Origin: Bacteroidia bacterium
Lineage (GTDB): Bacteria; Bacteroidota; Bacteroidia; Flavobacteriales; Flavobacteriaceae
Direction: 5' to 3'
Assembly (NCBI GenBank): GCA_030427865.1
Contig: JAUICK010000017.1
Location: forward strand, 1-57,000
Length of the DNA stretch: 57,000 nt
Shown: positions 7,945-16,027 of the stretch, piece after piece
Layout: every line of letters begins with the position of its first letter
Numbering within the stretch: position 1 is the first letter of the stretch
The notes under the pieces: model-generated
What the model saw: only the letters and a program-made list of their open reading frames with translations
Database searches by the model: none
Told to the model about the DNA's origin: nothing
Made by a program: the position numbers and the translations under genes

Positions 7945-9387
7945 TTAATTTTTTGTGAGTTTTAAGTTTTTATAAGTATTGGCTCTTTTTAGTAGATTAA
8001 GCTTTTTGTTTTTTAAAGTTATATCGAAAAAAGAAGTTGTTAAAAAGCTAGTAATTTCGTAAGCCTTTTTTACATTTATTTTTCCAGCTTCACTTAAAAA
8101 AGGGGTATTTATTATTAGAGGAATGTCCATAAAATTTGAATGACCAGTACCAATAATTTTTGCATTATAAAAAACAGCAGTACTCCCGTTTTTGTATGCA
8201 TATTTATTGTAGTTTGGGTGTGGGTATTTCCAATCAGAAGAGATGTTAAGAAATGGTTTTGTTAAAACACTATCAATCATATTTCCCCATTGTATCCCAT
8301 CTATATTTATACCAGCAGTTATTCTTTTGTCATCTAAAATAGCTTGTCCAGCAGAAGAACCACCTTGAGAGTGTCCAAAAACACCAATTTTAGAAATGTC
8401 TAAATGATTTTTTAAAAAAGAATTTTTATTCCAATTTTCTAAGTTATTAATAACAGTGCTAATATCTTTTGACCACCTTTTGCAAACAACAACAGAAAAA
8501 TAATTTTTTAGAGCAAAATCAGAAGCAATTAATCTTTCTTTTTCATTTTTAGCATTGGTGTAGGCTTGTCTCATTTTCCAAGCCATTTCAGCCATTTTTT
8601 TATTGCTTATGTGGTTTTTGTCATATTCTAAATTGTAAAGTTTTAGACTTTTATCTGGAAATAAAGTTCCTGTACTTTCGTAAGTGTGATTAATATTAAA
8701 AACAATGTATCCTTTACTTACAATTTCTTCAATTACCGCATAATAACCTGAAGCTTTTGAATAATAGCCATGAGAAAAAATTAGAACCGGAAATTTTTCG
8801 TTTGCAACTTTTGGAGCTAAATATGTATTCGTTTCGATATAATTTAAGTACTTAAAAGTAGTTTTTGGTAAACCATATTTCTTAGCAAAACTAATTCTAT
8901 CACCTTCATTTAAATAGGGTTCTTTTTTTTCGTTTTTTATGATTGCAGGATACCAAACTTTAATCATTAACTCTCTTTTGTCGTTCAGATTTTTAGTAAT
9001 ATCTTCATCTCTTTCTGTTTTTAAATGGATGTATTTAGAACCTATTTTATAGTTTCCTGTTGGTTTTAAAAGTGTAAAAACAGGCAAAACAGTTGGTAAA
9101 GTATATCCAATTAGTAAAAAAAGAAAAAGAAAAAATAGTATTATGCTTTTGCTAATCCAATTTCCTTTTATAAGTAAGTATTGTTTATAGATAGAAAATA
9201 ATACAATTAACAGAATGCAGTATGTGGGAATCATTTGCCATCTGTAGCCTTCAAAAATTAAGTGTGTGATTAAAAAAAAGACAATGATAGAAAGTTCAAT
9301 TTTTTTTGAAGCCCGATTTTTGAATAAGATTGGAAGAATAATGAAAACGATACAAAGCAATAGTAAAATAGCTTCAAATATTCTCAT
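7945..9387 (-). CDS. Membrane-anchored alpha/beta hydrolase, PAF-acetylhydrolase-like
   Basis: 480 residues. The N-terminal 110 residues hold about four hydrophobic helices (for example residues 4-22, 33-45, 54-68, 82-104), so the enzyme is membrane-bound. The catalytic domain follows: FPVLIFSHGYYS (oxyanion region, about 199-210), the nucleophile elbow GVFGHSQGGSSAG with Ser340, NIDG with Asp363 and GTGHSNF with His416. The order and the long loop between the strands match platelet-activating-factor acetylhydrolase isoform II-type lipases. The start codon shares a base with the stop of the ExbB-like gene (9387), so translation is coupled. Probable role: hydrolysis of short-chain or phospholipid esters at the membrane. 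The exact substrate is unknown. Confidence 0.82.
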   Translation of the reverse strand: MRIFEAILLLLCIVFIILPILFKNRASKKIELSIIVFFLITHLIFEGYRWQMIPTYCILLIVLFSIYKQYLLIKGNWISKSIILFFLFLFLLIGYTLPTVLPVFTLLKPTGNYKIGSKYIHLKTERDEDITKNLNDKRELMIKVWYPAIIKNEKKEPYLNEGDRISFAKKYGLPKTTFKYLNYIETNTYLAPKVANEKFPVLIFSHGYYSKASGYYAVIEEIVSKGYIVFNINHTYESTGTLFPDKSLKLYNLEYDKNHISNKKMAEMAWKMRQAYTNAKNEKERLIASDFALKNYFSVVVCKRWSKDISTVINNLENWNKNSFLKNHLDISKIGVFGHSQGGSSAGQAILDDKRITAGINIDGIQWGNMIDSVLTKPFLNISSDWKYPHPNYNKYAYKNGSTAVFYNAKIIGTGHSNFMDIPLIINTPFLSEAGKINVKKAYEITSFLTTSFFDITLKNKKLNLLKRANTYKNLKLTKN

Positions 9388-9731
9388 TATTTTTTCTTTT
9401 TAATTAGCATTAAAAAAATAACTCCTAATCTACCAGTTAAGAATACTAAAAAACCTAAAGTTGGAGATAAAATAGAGCGTTTAATTCCGCCAGATAAAAC
9501 AGCAGGATGTATATCTGTATTCATAGAATCAAGAGTATCTAAAGCGCTAATTAAACCTAAAATAAATCCAAAAAGACCAAATGCTAATGCAAATAATGTA
9601 ACGGCTTTAATAAGTTCTACATTTTTTTCTGTATTGTTTCTAAAACCTTTAACAACTAAAAAAAAGGTTAAAATTAGTAAAATAAGTAAAGAGCTCATAA
9701 AAAACAGACCTCCTTCGTTAATTAAATTCAT
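9387..9731 (-). CDS. Short MotA/TolQ/ExbB-like membrane protein
   Basis: 114 residues with three hydrophobic segments (about 8-26, 42-63 and 86-110). The stretch FALAFGLFGFILGLISALDTL followed by the SILSPTLGFLVFLTGRLG helix resembles the last two transmembrane helices of the MotA/TolQ/ExbB proton-channel family. It is much shorter than ExbB (about 200-240 residues) and has no ExbD next to it. It heads an operon with two hydrolases, with a one-base overlap to the next gene, and faces a LytS/LytTR pair. A proton-channel function cannot be claimed from the sequence; it may be a membrane scaffold derived from that family. Confidence 0.65.
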   Translation of the reverse strand: MNLINEGGLFFMSSLLILLILTFFLVVKGFRNNTEKNVELIKAVTLFALAFGLFGFILGLISALDTLDSMNTDIHPAVLSGGIKRSILSPTLGFLVFLTGRLGVIFLMLIKKKK

Positions 9732-9874
9732 GTTTCTTTATTTTTAAATTCGAATCAAATCTATCCTTAAAAACTCTTGTTAAGAATTATTTGCGATGAA
9801 TGTATGTTTTTTAGGAGGTTTCTACAAAGATTTATTTTTAAAATGAATTTATATTGGTTTCTGCTTTTTTGATG

Positions 9875-9911
9875 CTTAAATCTGTATTTCGTCTCAATTT
9901 ATTCTTAAATC
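9875..9911. repeat. Direct repeat CTTAAATC, 29 bp apart, in the LytS/hydrolase intergenic region
   Basis: CTTAAATC occurs at 9875-9882 and 9904-9911, in the 205-bp gap between two divergent transcription units, one of which encodes a LytTR regulator. LytTR proteins bind pairs of direct repeats, so this is a candidate operator, though the unit is short and AT-rich. Nothing else was seen in the gap. Confidence 0.3.
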
Positions 9912-9936
9912 AGGTTGTTATTTTTTATTTTGCAGA

Positions 9937-10980
9937 ATGCAAAACAAACAAATCTCTTTTTTTAAAAGTTTTTTATCTCATATTGTTTTTGGAGTTTTAG
10001 TATGGCTTTTTTTCTATGGTTTTTTTAGTGTTGGAGCTTCAAATAAAGAGTTTTTATTTTGGTTTTCTACCATTTTGGCTGTTATTACCTGGGTTGCGTC
10101 ATATGCTTTTGTTTATGATTTACTTCCTAAGTACTTGTTAACTAAACAAAACCAAAAATTTATACTATACACGCTTTATTCGGTTGTTTTTATAACATCA
10201 GCAGTTTTAATAACTGTTGCCTTTGGCTTTGTTTTTTTCTTTAATTTAGAATACCAACAGATGCCAACGCTAATTAAAAACCCCTACGTAATTTTGGTTA
10301 GCGTTCTGTTAATTGTAACACTGGCAAGTACTTTTAAAATTTTAAAATACAATTACAAATCACTTGAAGAAAATAAAGCCTTAGAAAACAAATTTTTACA
10401 AACGCAATTGCAATTAAAAGAACAAGAGTTAAAATTTTTGAAGATGCAAATTCATCCACATTTTTTATTTAATTCTTTAAATACAATTTATGGTTTTGCT
10501 TTAAAAAAATCGGATGAAGCTCCAGAAATGATTTTAAAATTATCTAACTTGTTAGATTATATTTTGTATCAAATTAATAAGCCAAAAGTAAGTTTGCAAG
10601 AAGAAATACATCATTTAGAAGATTATATTTCGCTTGAAAAAATGAGATTTAACGATACCTTAAAAGTAAATTTTGATTATGAATTAAATTCAGAAAAAGC
10701 TCAAATAGCACCAATGTTACTAATTCCGTTTGTTGAAAATAGTTTTAAACACGGTAAAATATTAGAAAATACTTTAAAAATAAATATCAACTTAAAAACA
10801 ACACAAAATAAATTGTTTTTTAAGGTCGAAAACTCATCAATTTATAAAGAAGAAAGTAAAAAAGGAATAGGATTAGAAAATATTAGAAAAAGATTAGAAA
10901 TGCTGTATCCAAATAAACATCAATTAACCATAAATAATTCGCGCAATCTTTTTAGCGTACACTTAAAAGTTGAAGTATAA
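9937..10980 (+). CDS. LytS/YpdA-type sensor histidine kinase
   Basis: 347 residues. Four predicted transmembrane helices (about 13-33, 40-62, 75-101 and 115-135) form the sensor module, followed by a short coiled coil (143-165) and the His_kinase domain with the hallmark MQIHPHFLFNSLNTIYG (His173/His175 region). The ATPase part has PFVENSFKHG (N box) and GIGLENIRKRLEMLYP (G box). This is the family that pairs with LytTR response regulators. The partner begins 3 bases after its stop. There is no extracytoplasmic domain of any size, so the signal is probably sensed in the membrane. The gene is divergent from the ExbB-like/hydrolase operon, a likely target by position. Confidence 0.9.
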   Translation: MQNKQISFFKSFLSHIVFGVLVWLFFYGFFSVGASNKEFLFWFSTILAVITWVASYAFVYDLLPKYLLTKQNQKFILYTLYSVVFITSAVLITVAFGFVFFFNLEYQQMPTLIKNPYVILVSVLLIVTLASTFKILKYNYKSLEENKALENKFLQTQLQLKEQELKFLKMQIHPHFLFNSLNTIYGFALKKSDEAPEMILKLSNLLDYILYQINKPKVSLQEEIHHLEDYISLEKMRFNDTLKVNFDYELNSEKAQIAPMLLIPFVENSFKHGKILENTLKININLKTTQNKLFFKVENSSIYKEESKKGIGLENIRKRLEMLYPNKHQLTINNSRNLFSVHLKVEV

Positions 10981-10983
10981 ATT

Positions 10984-11697
10984 ATGACGAAAATAAATTG
11001 TATTATAGTTGATGACGAGATTATAGCAAGAGAAATATTAGCATCTTTTGTTGCTAAAATAACAAATTTACAGCTAATTAAAAGTTGTAAAAATGCGATG
11101 GAAGCTATAGAAATTTTGAGCTCAAAACAAATAGATTTAATATTTTTAGATATAAATATGCCAGAGATATCTGGTTTGTCTTTGGCAAAATCGATTAATA
11201 CAAAAACAAAAATTATTTTTACAACTGCTTATAGAGAATATGCAATTGATGGATTTGATCTACAAGCGGTAGATTACTTATTAAAACCCATTGCTTTCGA
11301 GCGTTTTTTGCAATCAGTAAATAAATTTTTTGATATCAATTCTAAAATTAGTTCATTAGTGGTTGCTGATGCTAAAAAAGAGAAAAGTGATTTTATTTTT
11401 GTGCGTTCAGAAAGAAAAATGGTTAAAATTTCTTTTAAAGAAATTAAGTACATAGAAAGTTTGGCAGATTATATAAAAATTTGTTTAATCGATAAAACTG
11501 TTGTTACCAGAGAAACCATAAGTAATATAGAAGCTAAACTGCCATCAAATCAGTTTTTTAGAATTCATAGGTCTTATATAGTAAGCAAAGATAAAATAGA
11601 CTCTTACACTAATGAATTTATTGAAATAGATAAAAATGCTTTGCCAATAAGTAGAACTTATAAAGATAAAGTGCTTGAAAAGTTGACAATTTTTTAG
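10984..11697 (+). CDS. LytTR family DNA-binding response regulator
   Basis: 237 residues: receiver domain (1-120) with the acidic pair DDE at 10-12, the phospho-acceptor Asp56 in LIFLDINMPEISG and the LLKP lysine motif near residue 100; then a C-terminal LytTR domain (about 135-235) with FVRSERKMVKISFKEIKYIE and FFRIHRSYIVSKDKI. It partners with the histidine kinase immediately upstream (3-bp spacing). LytTR regulators bind direct-repeat sites, usually near their own or a neighbouring promoter. The neighbours suggest control of the divergent hydrolase operon. Confidence 0.92.
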   Translation: MTKINCIIVDDEIIAREILASFVAKITNLQLIKSCKNAMEAIEILSSKQIDLIFLDINMPEISGLSLAKSINTKTKIIFTTAYREYAIDGFDLQAVDYLLKPIAFERFLQSVNKFFDINSKISSLVVADAKKEKSDFIFVRSERKMVKISFKEIKYIESLADYIKICLIDKTVVTRETISNIEAKLPSNQFFRIHRSYIVSKDKIDSYTNEFIEIDKNALPISRTYKDKVLEKLTIF

Positions 11698-11717
11698 TAG
11701 AATTAGTTTTATATTTG
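11683..11717 (+). promoter_or_regulatory. Promoter of the diphosphomevalonate decarboxylase gene
   Basis: TTG at 11683-11685 (in TTGACA) and TATATTTG at 11710-11717, with a 24-bp spacer. The -7 box ends 16 bases before the TTG start codon at 11734. The promoter overlaps the end of the response-regulator gene. Confidence 0.55.
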
Positions 11718-11733
11718 TTGCAAATTTTAGAGT

Positions 11734-12813
11734 TTGAATACAGATCAATTTTTAGTAAAATCAGAATTAAATTTTATTGATAAAGCCACGTATACATGGC
11801 AAACACCAAGCAATATTGCATTAGTAAAATATTGGGGTAAAAGTAATCCTCAAATTCCAAAAAATGCTTCAATAAGTTTTACGTTGAAAAATTGCCATAC
11901 AACTACAACAATAGATTTCGAAAAGAAAGAAAAATCTGAATCTGTAGATTTTGATTTGTTTTTTGAAGGCAAGCAAAAAGAAGAATTTAAGCCCAAGATT
12001 GCAGAATTTTTTAAAAGAATTCAAGAATATTGCCCTTATATTTTTAATTATAAAATGACAATCCATTCAGAAAATTCTTTTCCGCATTCAAGCGGAATTG
12101 CATCATCTGCCAGCGGATTTAGCGCTATTGCTATGTGTTTAATGAGTTTAGAGAAAGAGTTAAATTCTGTTTTAACTCAAGAATTTATTAATAAAAAAAC
12201 CTCCTTTTTAGCGCGTTTAGGGTCAGGAAGTGCAAGCAGAAGTATAGAAGGACCTTTAGTGGTTTGGGGAAATCACTCTGAAATTGAAGGGAGTTCTGAT
12301 TTGTTTGGAGTAAAATTTCCGTACAAAGTGCACCCAATTTTTAGTAACTATCAAGACACAATTTTATTAGTAGATAAAGGTGAAAAACAAGTATCTAGCA
12401 CAGTTGGTCATAATTTAATGCACAATCATCCTTATGCAGAAAATCGTTTTCAACAAGCAAACGATAATTTGACAAAAATATCCAAAATTCTTCAAGAAGG
12501 AAACATCAAAGAGTTTATAAATTTAGTAGAAAGCGAAGCGTTAACCTTGCATGCAATGATGTTAACAAGTAACCCGTATTTTATTTTGATGAAACCCAAT
12601 ACTTTAGAAATTATTAATAAAATTTGGGAATATCGCCAAGAAAAAAACAGCAGTATTTGTTTTACATTAGATGCTGGGGCAAACGTACACGTTTTGTATC
12701 CAGAAAATGAAAAAGAAACTGTAAATCAGTTTGTTAAAAAAGAGTTGTCTCAATACTGTCAGAAAAATCAATATATTTGTGATACAGTTGGTTTAGGAGC
12801 AAAAAAGATATAA
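11734..12813 (+). CDS. mvaD: Diphosphomevalonate decarboxylase
   Basis: It converts mevalonate diphosphate to isopentenyl diphosphate, using ATP. The 359-residue GHMP-fold protein shows the family motifs TWQTPSNIALVKYWGKSN (residues 21-38), FPHSSGIASSASGFSA (about 117-131), RLGSGSASRSIEGP and, near the C-terminus, TLDAGANVHVLYP. The start is a TTG: no ATG exists before the conserved N-terminal motif, and the length to the NIALVKYWGK motif is right for the family. Mevalonate kinase lies 460 bp downstream, separated by a MORN-type gene. The organism therefore makes isoprenoids by the mevalonate route, at least in part. Confidence 0.93.
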   Translation: MNTDQFLVKSELNFIDKATYTWQTPSNIALVKYWGKSNPQIPKNASISFTLKNCHTTTTIDFEKKEKSESVDFDLFFEGKQKEEFKPKIAEFFKRIQEYCPYIFNYKMTIHSENSFPHSSGIASSASGFSAIAMCLMSLEKELNSVLTQEFINKKTSFLARLGSGSASRSIEGPLVVWGNHSEIEGSSDLFGVKFPYKVHPIFSNYQDTILLVDKGEKQVSSTVGHNLMHNHPYAENRFQQANDNLTKISKILQEGNIKEFINLVESEALTLHAMMLTSNPYFILMKPNTLEIINKIWEYRQEKNSSICFTLDAGANVHVLYPENEKETVNQFVKKELSQYCQKNQYICDTVGLGAKKI

Positions 12814-12830
12814 TCTATCAAATTAGTTTT

Positions 12831-13223
12831 ATGAAAATTAGAGGCATCATTTTTTTATTAATAATTGGTTTTTCATTAAAAATAAATTCTCAAGAAAGAG
12901 TTTGGTTAGATGATAAGTTAAAAGTAACCACTCTAAACAAGGCTTCGTATTATAAAATTCAAAAAACCGACAGTAAGAAATTTATAATTTATTTTAAAAA
13001 TGGAAATATTTTTAGAAAATATTTTTCAGTTAATAAAAGAAAGAAAGGAAAGTTTGAGGAGTACTATAGCACTGGAGAATTAAAAACAGTAGGAACTTTT
13101 GAAAATGATTTAGAGGAAGGCATTTGGAAAACGTATTATAAATCTGGAAAAATTAAAGAACGAGGTAAATATAAAAACGGAGAAAAAGTAGGAGTTTGGA
13201 AAACTTTTTACAAGAATCTTTAA
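12831..13223 (+). CDS. Exported MORN/YwqK-type repeat protein
   Basis: 130 residues with a signal peptide (residues 1-20, cut near NSQ). The second half is built from MORN-like repeats as found in the YwqK family: KGKFEEYYSTGELKTVGTF, EEGIWKTYYKSGKIKERGKY and KVGVWKTFYKN. In YwqK-type annotations this is called an antitoxin, but no toxin gene is adjacent, so that label should not be used. It sits between the decarboxylase and mevalonate kinase genes (17-bp gap upstream), and a fresh TAnnTTTG promoter follows it. Function unknown. Confidence 0.72.
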   Translation: MKIRGIIFLLIIGFSLKINSQERVWLDDKLKVTTLNKASYYKIQKTDSKKFIIYFKNGNIFRKYFSVNKRKKGKFEEYYSTGELKTVGTFENDLEEGIWKTYYKSGKIKERGKYKNGEKVGVWKTFYKNL

Positions 13224-13249
13224 AAATATTTATTTAAAATAAAATTCTG

Positions 13250-13257
13250 TATTTTTG
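13250..13257 (+). promoter_or_regulatory. -7 promoter element of the mevalonate kinase operon
   Basis: TATTTTTG at 13250-13257 fits TAnnTTTG and lies 20 bases before the ATG at 13278. No TTG box is present at the normal distance. Confidence 0.5.
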
Positions 13258-13277
13258 TAAAACTATTGTAAAGAAAA

Positions 13278-14204
13278 ATGAAAGGACCACTTTTTTATGC
13301 TAAAATTCTTCTTTTTGGAGAATATGGAATTATAAAAGATTCTAAAGGCTTAGCAATTCCATTTAATGCTTACAGAGGGGCGTTAAAAACTTCATCAGAT
13401 TTATCTAATAAATCTAAACTCTCTAATCAAAATTTATCTAAATTTTACAACTATTTAAAAAATCTAAATACAGATTTAGTTTCTTTTGATTTACAACAAT
13501 TAAAAGCAGATATAAATAGTGGAATGTATTTCGATTCTTCTATTCCTCAAGGATATGGAGTTGGAAGTTCTGGTGCATTAGTAGCCTCTATTTATGATAA
13601 ATATGCGAAAAATAAAATTACTGTTTTAGAAAACTTAACAAGAGAAAAATTGTTAAATCTAAAACAAATTTTTTCTTTAATGGAATCCTTTTTTCATGGA
13701 AAAAGTTCTGGTTTAGATCCGTTAAATAGCTATTTAAGTCTACCAATTTTAATCAACTCTAAAGACAACATAGAACCAGCAGGAATTCCTTCTCAAAAAG
13801 AAGGGAAAGGCGCTGTATTCTTATTAGATTCAGAACAAATTGGCGAAACAGAACCTATGGTAAACATCTTTATGAATAAGATGAAAAACGAAGGTTTTAG
13901 AAAAATGATTAGCGAAGAGTTTGCCCAAACTACTGATGCATGTATCGAAGATTTTTTACATGGCAATGTAAAATCTTTGTTTGGTAATGTAAAATCATTG
14001 TCTAAAATCGTTTTAAAGAACTTTAAACCTATGATTCCGGATGCTTTTCATAAAGTTTGGGAAAATGGAATTACAACCAACGATTATTATCTAAAACTTT
14101 GTGGTTCTGGAGGTGGAGGTTATATTTTAGGTTTTACAGAAGATTTTCAAAAAGCACAAAAAAGTCTTAAAGATTACAAGTTAGAATTGGTTTACAGATT
14201 CTAA
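13278..14204 (+). CDS. Mevalonate kinase (GHMP kinase)
   Basis: 308 residues of the GHMP superfamily. Motif 1 is PLFYAKILLFGEYGIIKDSK (residues 4-23), the ATP loop is SIPQGYGVGSSGAL (88-101), FHGKSSGLDPLNSYL carries the catalytic-Asp region, and LCGSGGGGYILGFTED is motif 3. The opening AKILLFGEYGI is typical of mevalonate kinase. It phosphorylates mevalonate to 5-phosphomevalonate in the cytoplasm. Codons 229-242 are a 21-bp tandem duplication giving GNVKSLF/GNVKSLS. A prenyltransferase gene follows after 4 bases, so the two are co-transcribed. The exact substrate (mevalonate rather than a phosphorylated form) is assigned from motif 1 and context. Confidence 0.85.
   Translation: MKGPLFYAKILLFGEYGIIKDSKGLAIPFNAYRGALKTSSDLSNKSKLSNQNLSKFYNYLKNLNTDLVSFDLQQLKADINSGMYFDSSIPQGYGVGSSGALVASIYDKYAKNKITVLENLTREKLLNLKQIFSLMESFFHGKSSGLDPLNSYLSLPILINSKDNIEPAGIPSQKEGKGAVFLLDSEQIGETEPMVNIFMNKMKNEGFRKMISEEFAQTTDACIEDFLHGNVKSLFGNVKSLSKIVLKNFKPMIPDAFHKVWENGITTNDYYLKLCGSGGGGYILGFTEDFQKAQKSLKDYKLELVYRF
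13962..14003 (+). repeat. 21-bp tandem duplication inside mevalonate kinase
   Basis: Bases 13962-13982 and 13983-14003 are near-identical (3 differences), encoding GNVKSLF and GNVKSLS. It keeps the frame and lengthens a helix by two turns. Confidence 0.7.
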
Positions 14205-14208
14205 AACT

Positions 14209-15126
14209 ATGACAAGCTTTAAGGTAAAAAGAATCACCTATAAATTTTTTAGTTTACTATCTGTAATTAGAGGTTATAATATTCTTGTCTTAGTTGCAGC
14301 TCAATATTTGGCTGCGATTTTTATTTTTTCACCTCAAAAAATCCCCAGAAATATTGTACTTGATGTAGATTTGTTTTATATCGTTTTTGCAACAGTTTGT
14401 GTTGTTGCATCAGGTTACATTATCAATAACTTTTATGATGTAAAGGTTGATAGAATCAATCGTCCACTAAAATCTAACTTAGATAATTATGTAAAACAAT
14501 CTACAAGATTAAAATTATATTTTTTTCTAAATTTTTTAGGGTTCTTTTTTGGTTGGCTTATCTCTTGGAGAGCAGCTTTATTTTTTGGTGTTTATATTTT
14601 TGCCATTTGGTTTTATTCTCATAAACTAAAAAAATACCCATTAACAGGTTTAATTTCTGCAACAGTACTAACAATTCTTCCGTTTTTTGCTGTTTTTATT
14701 TATTTTAAAAACTTTTCAAAAATAATCTTTGTGCACGCCATTTTTTTATTCTTAGTAATAATGGTTAGAGAGTTAATTAAAGATTTACAAAATATGAAAG
14801 GCGCAATTGTAAATAATTATGAAACCTTTCCAGTAAAATATGGTGAGTTAAAAACAAAATATTTATCCATTTCTTTATTGGTTTTTACTCTTTTTCCTGC
14901 TGGTTTTTTACTTCAATATCCAGCTTTAGGCTATATGCAATATTATTTTTATTTGGCTCTAATTACTTTAATTTTTGTTGGGTTTTATCTTTGGAAATCG
15001 ACAGAAAGAAACCAATATATAATGTTGCATAACATTTTAAAACTTTTACTTTTAGTAGGAGTTTTATCTTTAGTTTTTATAGATACTTCTCTAATTGTAG
15101 AAAAAGTAATACACAGATTGAATTAA
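14209..15126 (+). CDS. UbiA family prenyltransferase (GGGP-transferase-like)
   Basis: 305 residues, with eight to nine hydrophobic helices along the chain. The first Asp-rich motif is NNFYDVKVDRINRP (Asn73 to Pro86, NxxxD...D type) and the second region is RELIKDLQNMKG. It fits the UbiA group that databases call geranylgeranylglycerol-phosphate geranylgeranyltransferase in Flavobacteriia. It would transfer a prenyl chain from a diphosphate to a lipid-soluble acceptor in the membrane. Acceptor and chain length cannot be read from the sequence. Being 4 bases downstream of mevalonate kinase ties its prenyl donor to the mevalonate pathway. Confidence 0.82.
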   Translation: MTSFKVKRITYKFFSLLSVIRGYNILVLVAAQYLAAIFIFSPQKIPRNIVLDVDLFYIVFATVCVVASGYIINNFYDVKVDRINRPLKSNLDNYVKQSTRLKLYFFLNFLGFFFGWLISWRAALFFGVYIFAIWFYSHKLKKYPLTGLISATVLTILPFFAVFIYFKNFSKIIFVHAIFLFLVIMVRELIKDLQNMKGAIVNNYETFPVKYGELKTKYLSISLLVFTLFPAGFLLQYPALGYMQYYFYLALITLIFVGFYLWKSTERNQYIMLHNILKLLLLVGVLSLVFIDTSLIVEKVIHRLN

Positions 15127-15138
15127 GTTTTTTATACC

Positions 15139-15146
15139 TATTTTTG
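15139..15146 (+). promoter_or_regulatory. -7 promoter element of the rRNA pseudouridine synthase gene
   Basis: TATTTTTG at 15139-15146, 15 bases before the ATG at 15162, fits TAnnTTTG. Confidence 0.5.
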
Positions 15147-15161
15147 CAAAAATTTTAAGTA

Positions 15162-15995
15162 ATGAAATCAAATAGAAACTCGTCGAGAGGACGACAAGAA
15201 GGTAAGAAAAACAATCCTCTAAGTAGAAAAAGCACTAAAAAAGAGTATAAAAAAATTAAGTCTACTCCAAAATCTGATGAATCATCTGGAATTCGTTTAA
15301 ATAAATATATTGCCAATTCAGGAATTTGTTCTCGAAGAGAAGCAGATACTTATATAGAACACGGAAGTGTAGAGGTAAATGGAAAATTAGTAACAGAAAT
15401 GGGGTATAAAGTACAACCTAATGATGTAGTTCGTTTTGATGGAACTTCAATATCTCCAGAACAAAAAAGGTACATTTTACTAAATAAACCAAAGAACTAC
15501 ATCACCACTATGGATGATGATAGAGGTAGAAAAACAGTAATGGAGTTGGTAGCTAATGCATCTAAAGAACGTATTTATCCTGTAGGTCGTTTGGATAGAA
15601 ATACAACTGGTTTATTGTTGTTTACTAATGATGGTGATTTGGCTAAGAAATTAACGCATCCAAAACACAATGTGCGTAAATTATATCACGCTTCTTTAGA
15701 TAGAAAACTAGATTTAAAAGATTTAGAAAAACTACGTGGAGAAGTAATTATTGAGGGTAGAAAAGTGTTTATTGATGCGGTTTCTTATATAAATGGAGAA
15801 CCAAAATCGGAAATTGGAATCGAAATTCATTCGGGTAGAAACAGAATTGTTCGTAAAATTTTTGAACACGTTGGTTATAAGGTGAATAAATTAGATAGAG
15901 TCATTTTTGCAGAACTAACCAAGAAAAATTTGCCAAGAGGTAGATGGAGAGAGTTAACAACTTTAGAGGTTGCGAATCTTCAAAAAATGAAATAA
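15162..15995 (+). CDS. rRNA pseudouridine synthase, RluB/RsuA family
   Basis: 277 residues. A basic, low-complexity extension (1-42, rich in Lys, Arg, Ser) is followed by an S4 RNA-binding domain (43-95, IRLNKYIANSGICSRREADT) and the catalytic domain with YPVGRLDRNTTGLLLFTNDG (Asp145 is the nucleophile). HSGRNRIVRKIFEHVGYKV is the second family motif. It isomerises a uridine in ribosomal RNA; by comparison with RluB the target would be in 23S rRNA, but RsuA-type targets in 16S cannot be excluded. It has its own promoter and a strong terminator directly after it. Confidence 0.9.
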   Translation: MKSNRNSSRGRQEGKKNNPLSRKSTKKEYKKIKSTPKSDESSGIRLNKYIANSGICSRREADTYIEHGSVEVNGKLVTEMGYKVQPNDVVRFDGTSISPEQKRYILLNKPKNYITTMDDDRGRKTVMELVANASKERIYPVGRLDRNTTGLLLFTNDGDLAKKLTHPKHNVRKLYHASLDRKLDLKDLEKLRGEVIIEGRKVFIDAVSYINGEPKSEIGIEIHSGRNRIVRKIFEHVGYKVNKLDRVIFAELTKKNLPRGRWRELTTLEVANLQKMK

Positions 15996-16001
15996 AATAT
16001 G

Positions 16002-16027
16002 AATCCAGCTTTTAGCTGGATTTTTTT
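16002..16027 (+). terminator. Intrinsic terminator after the pseudouridine synthase gene
   Basis: Hairpin AATCCAGCT-TTT-AGCTGGATT with a run of seven T (16021-16027). It overlaps the last codons of the convergent hutG gene, so it ends the plus-strand transcript at the point where the two units meet. Confidence 0.85.

Noticed and set aside
12831..13223. YwqK-type antitoxin of a toxin-antitoxin pair
   Set aside because: It has a signal peptide and no toxin gene is adjacent.
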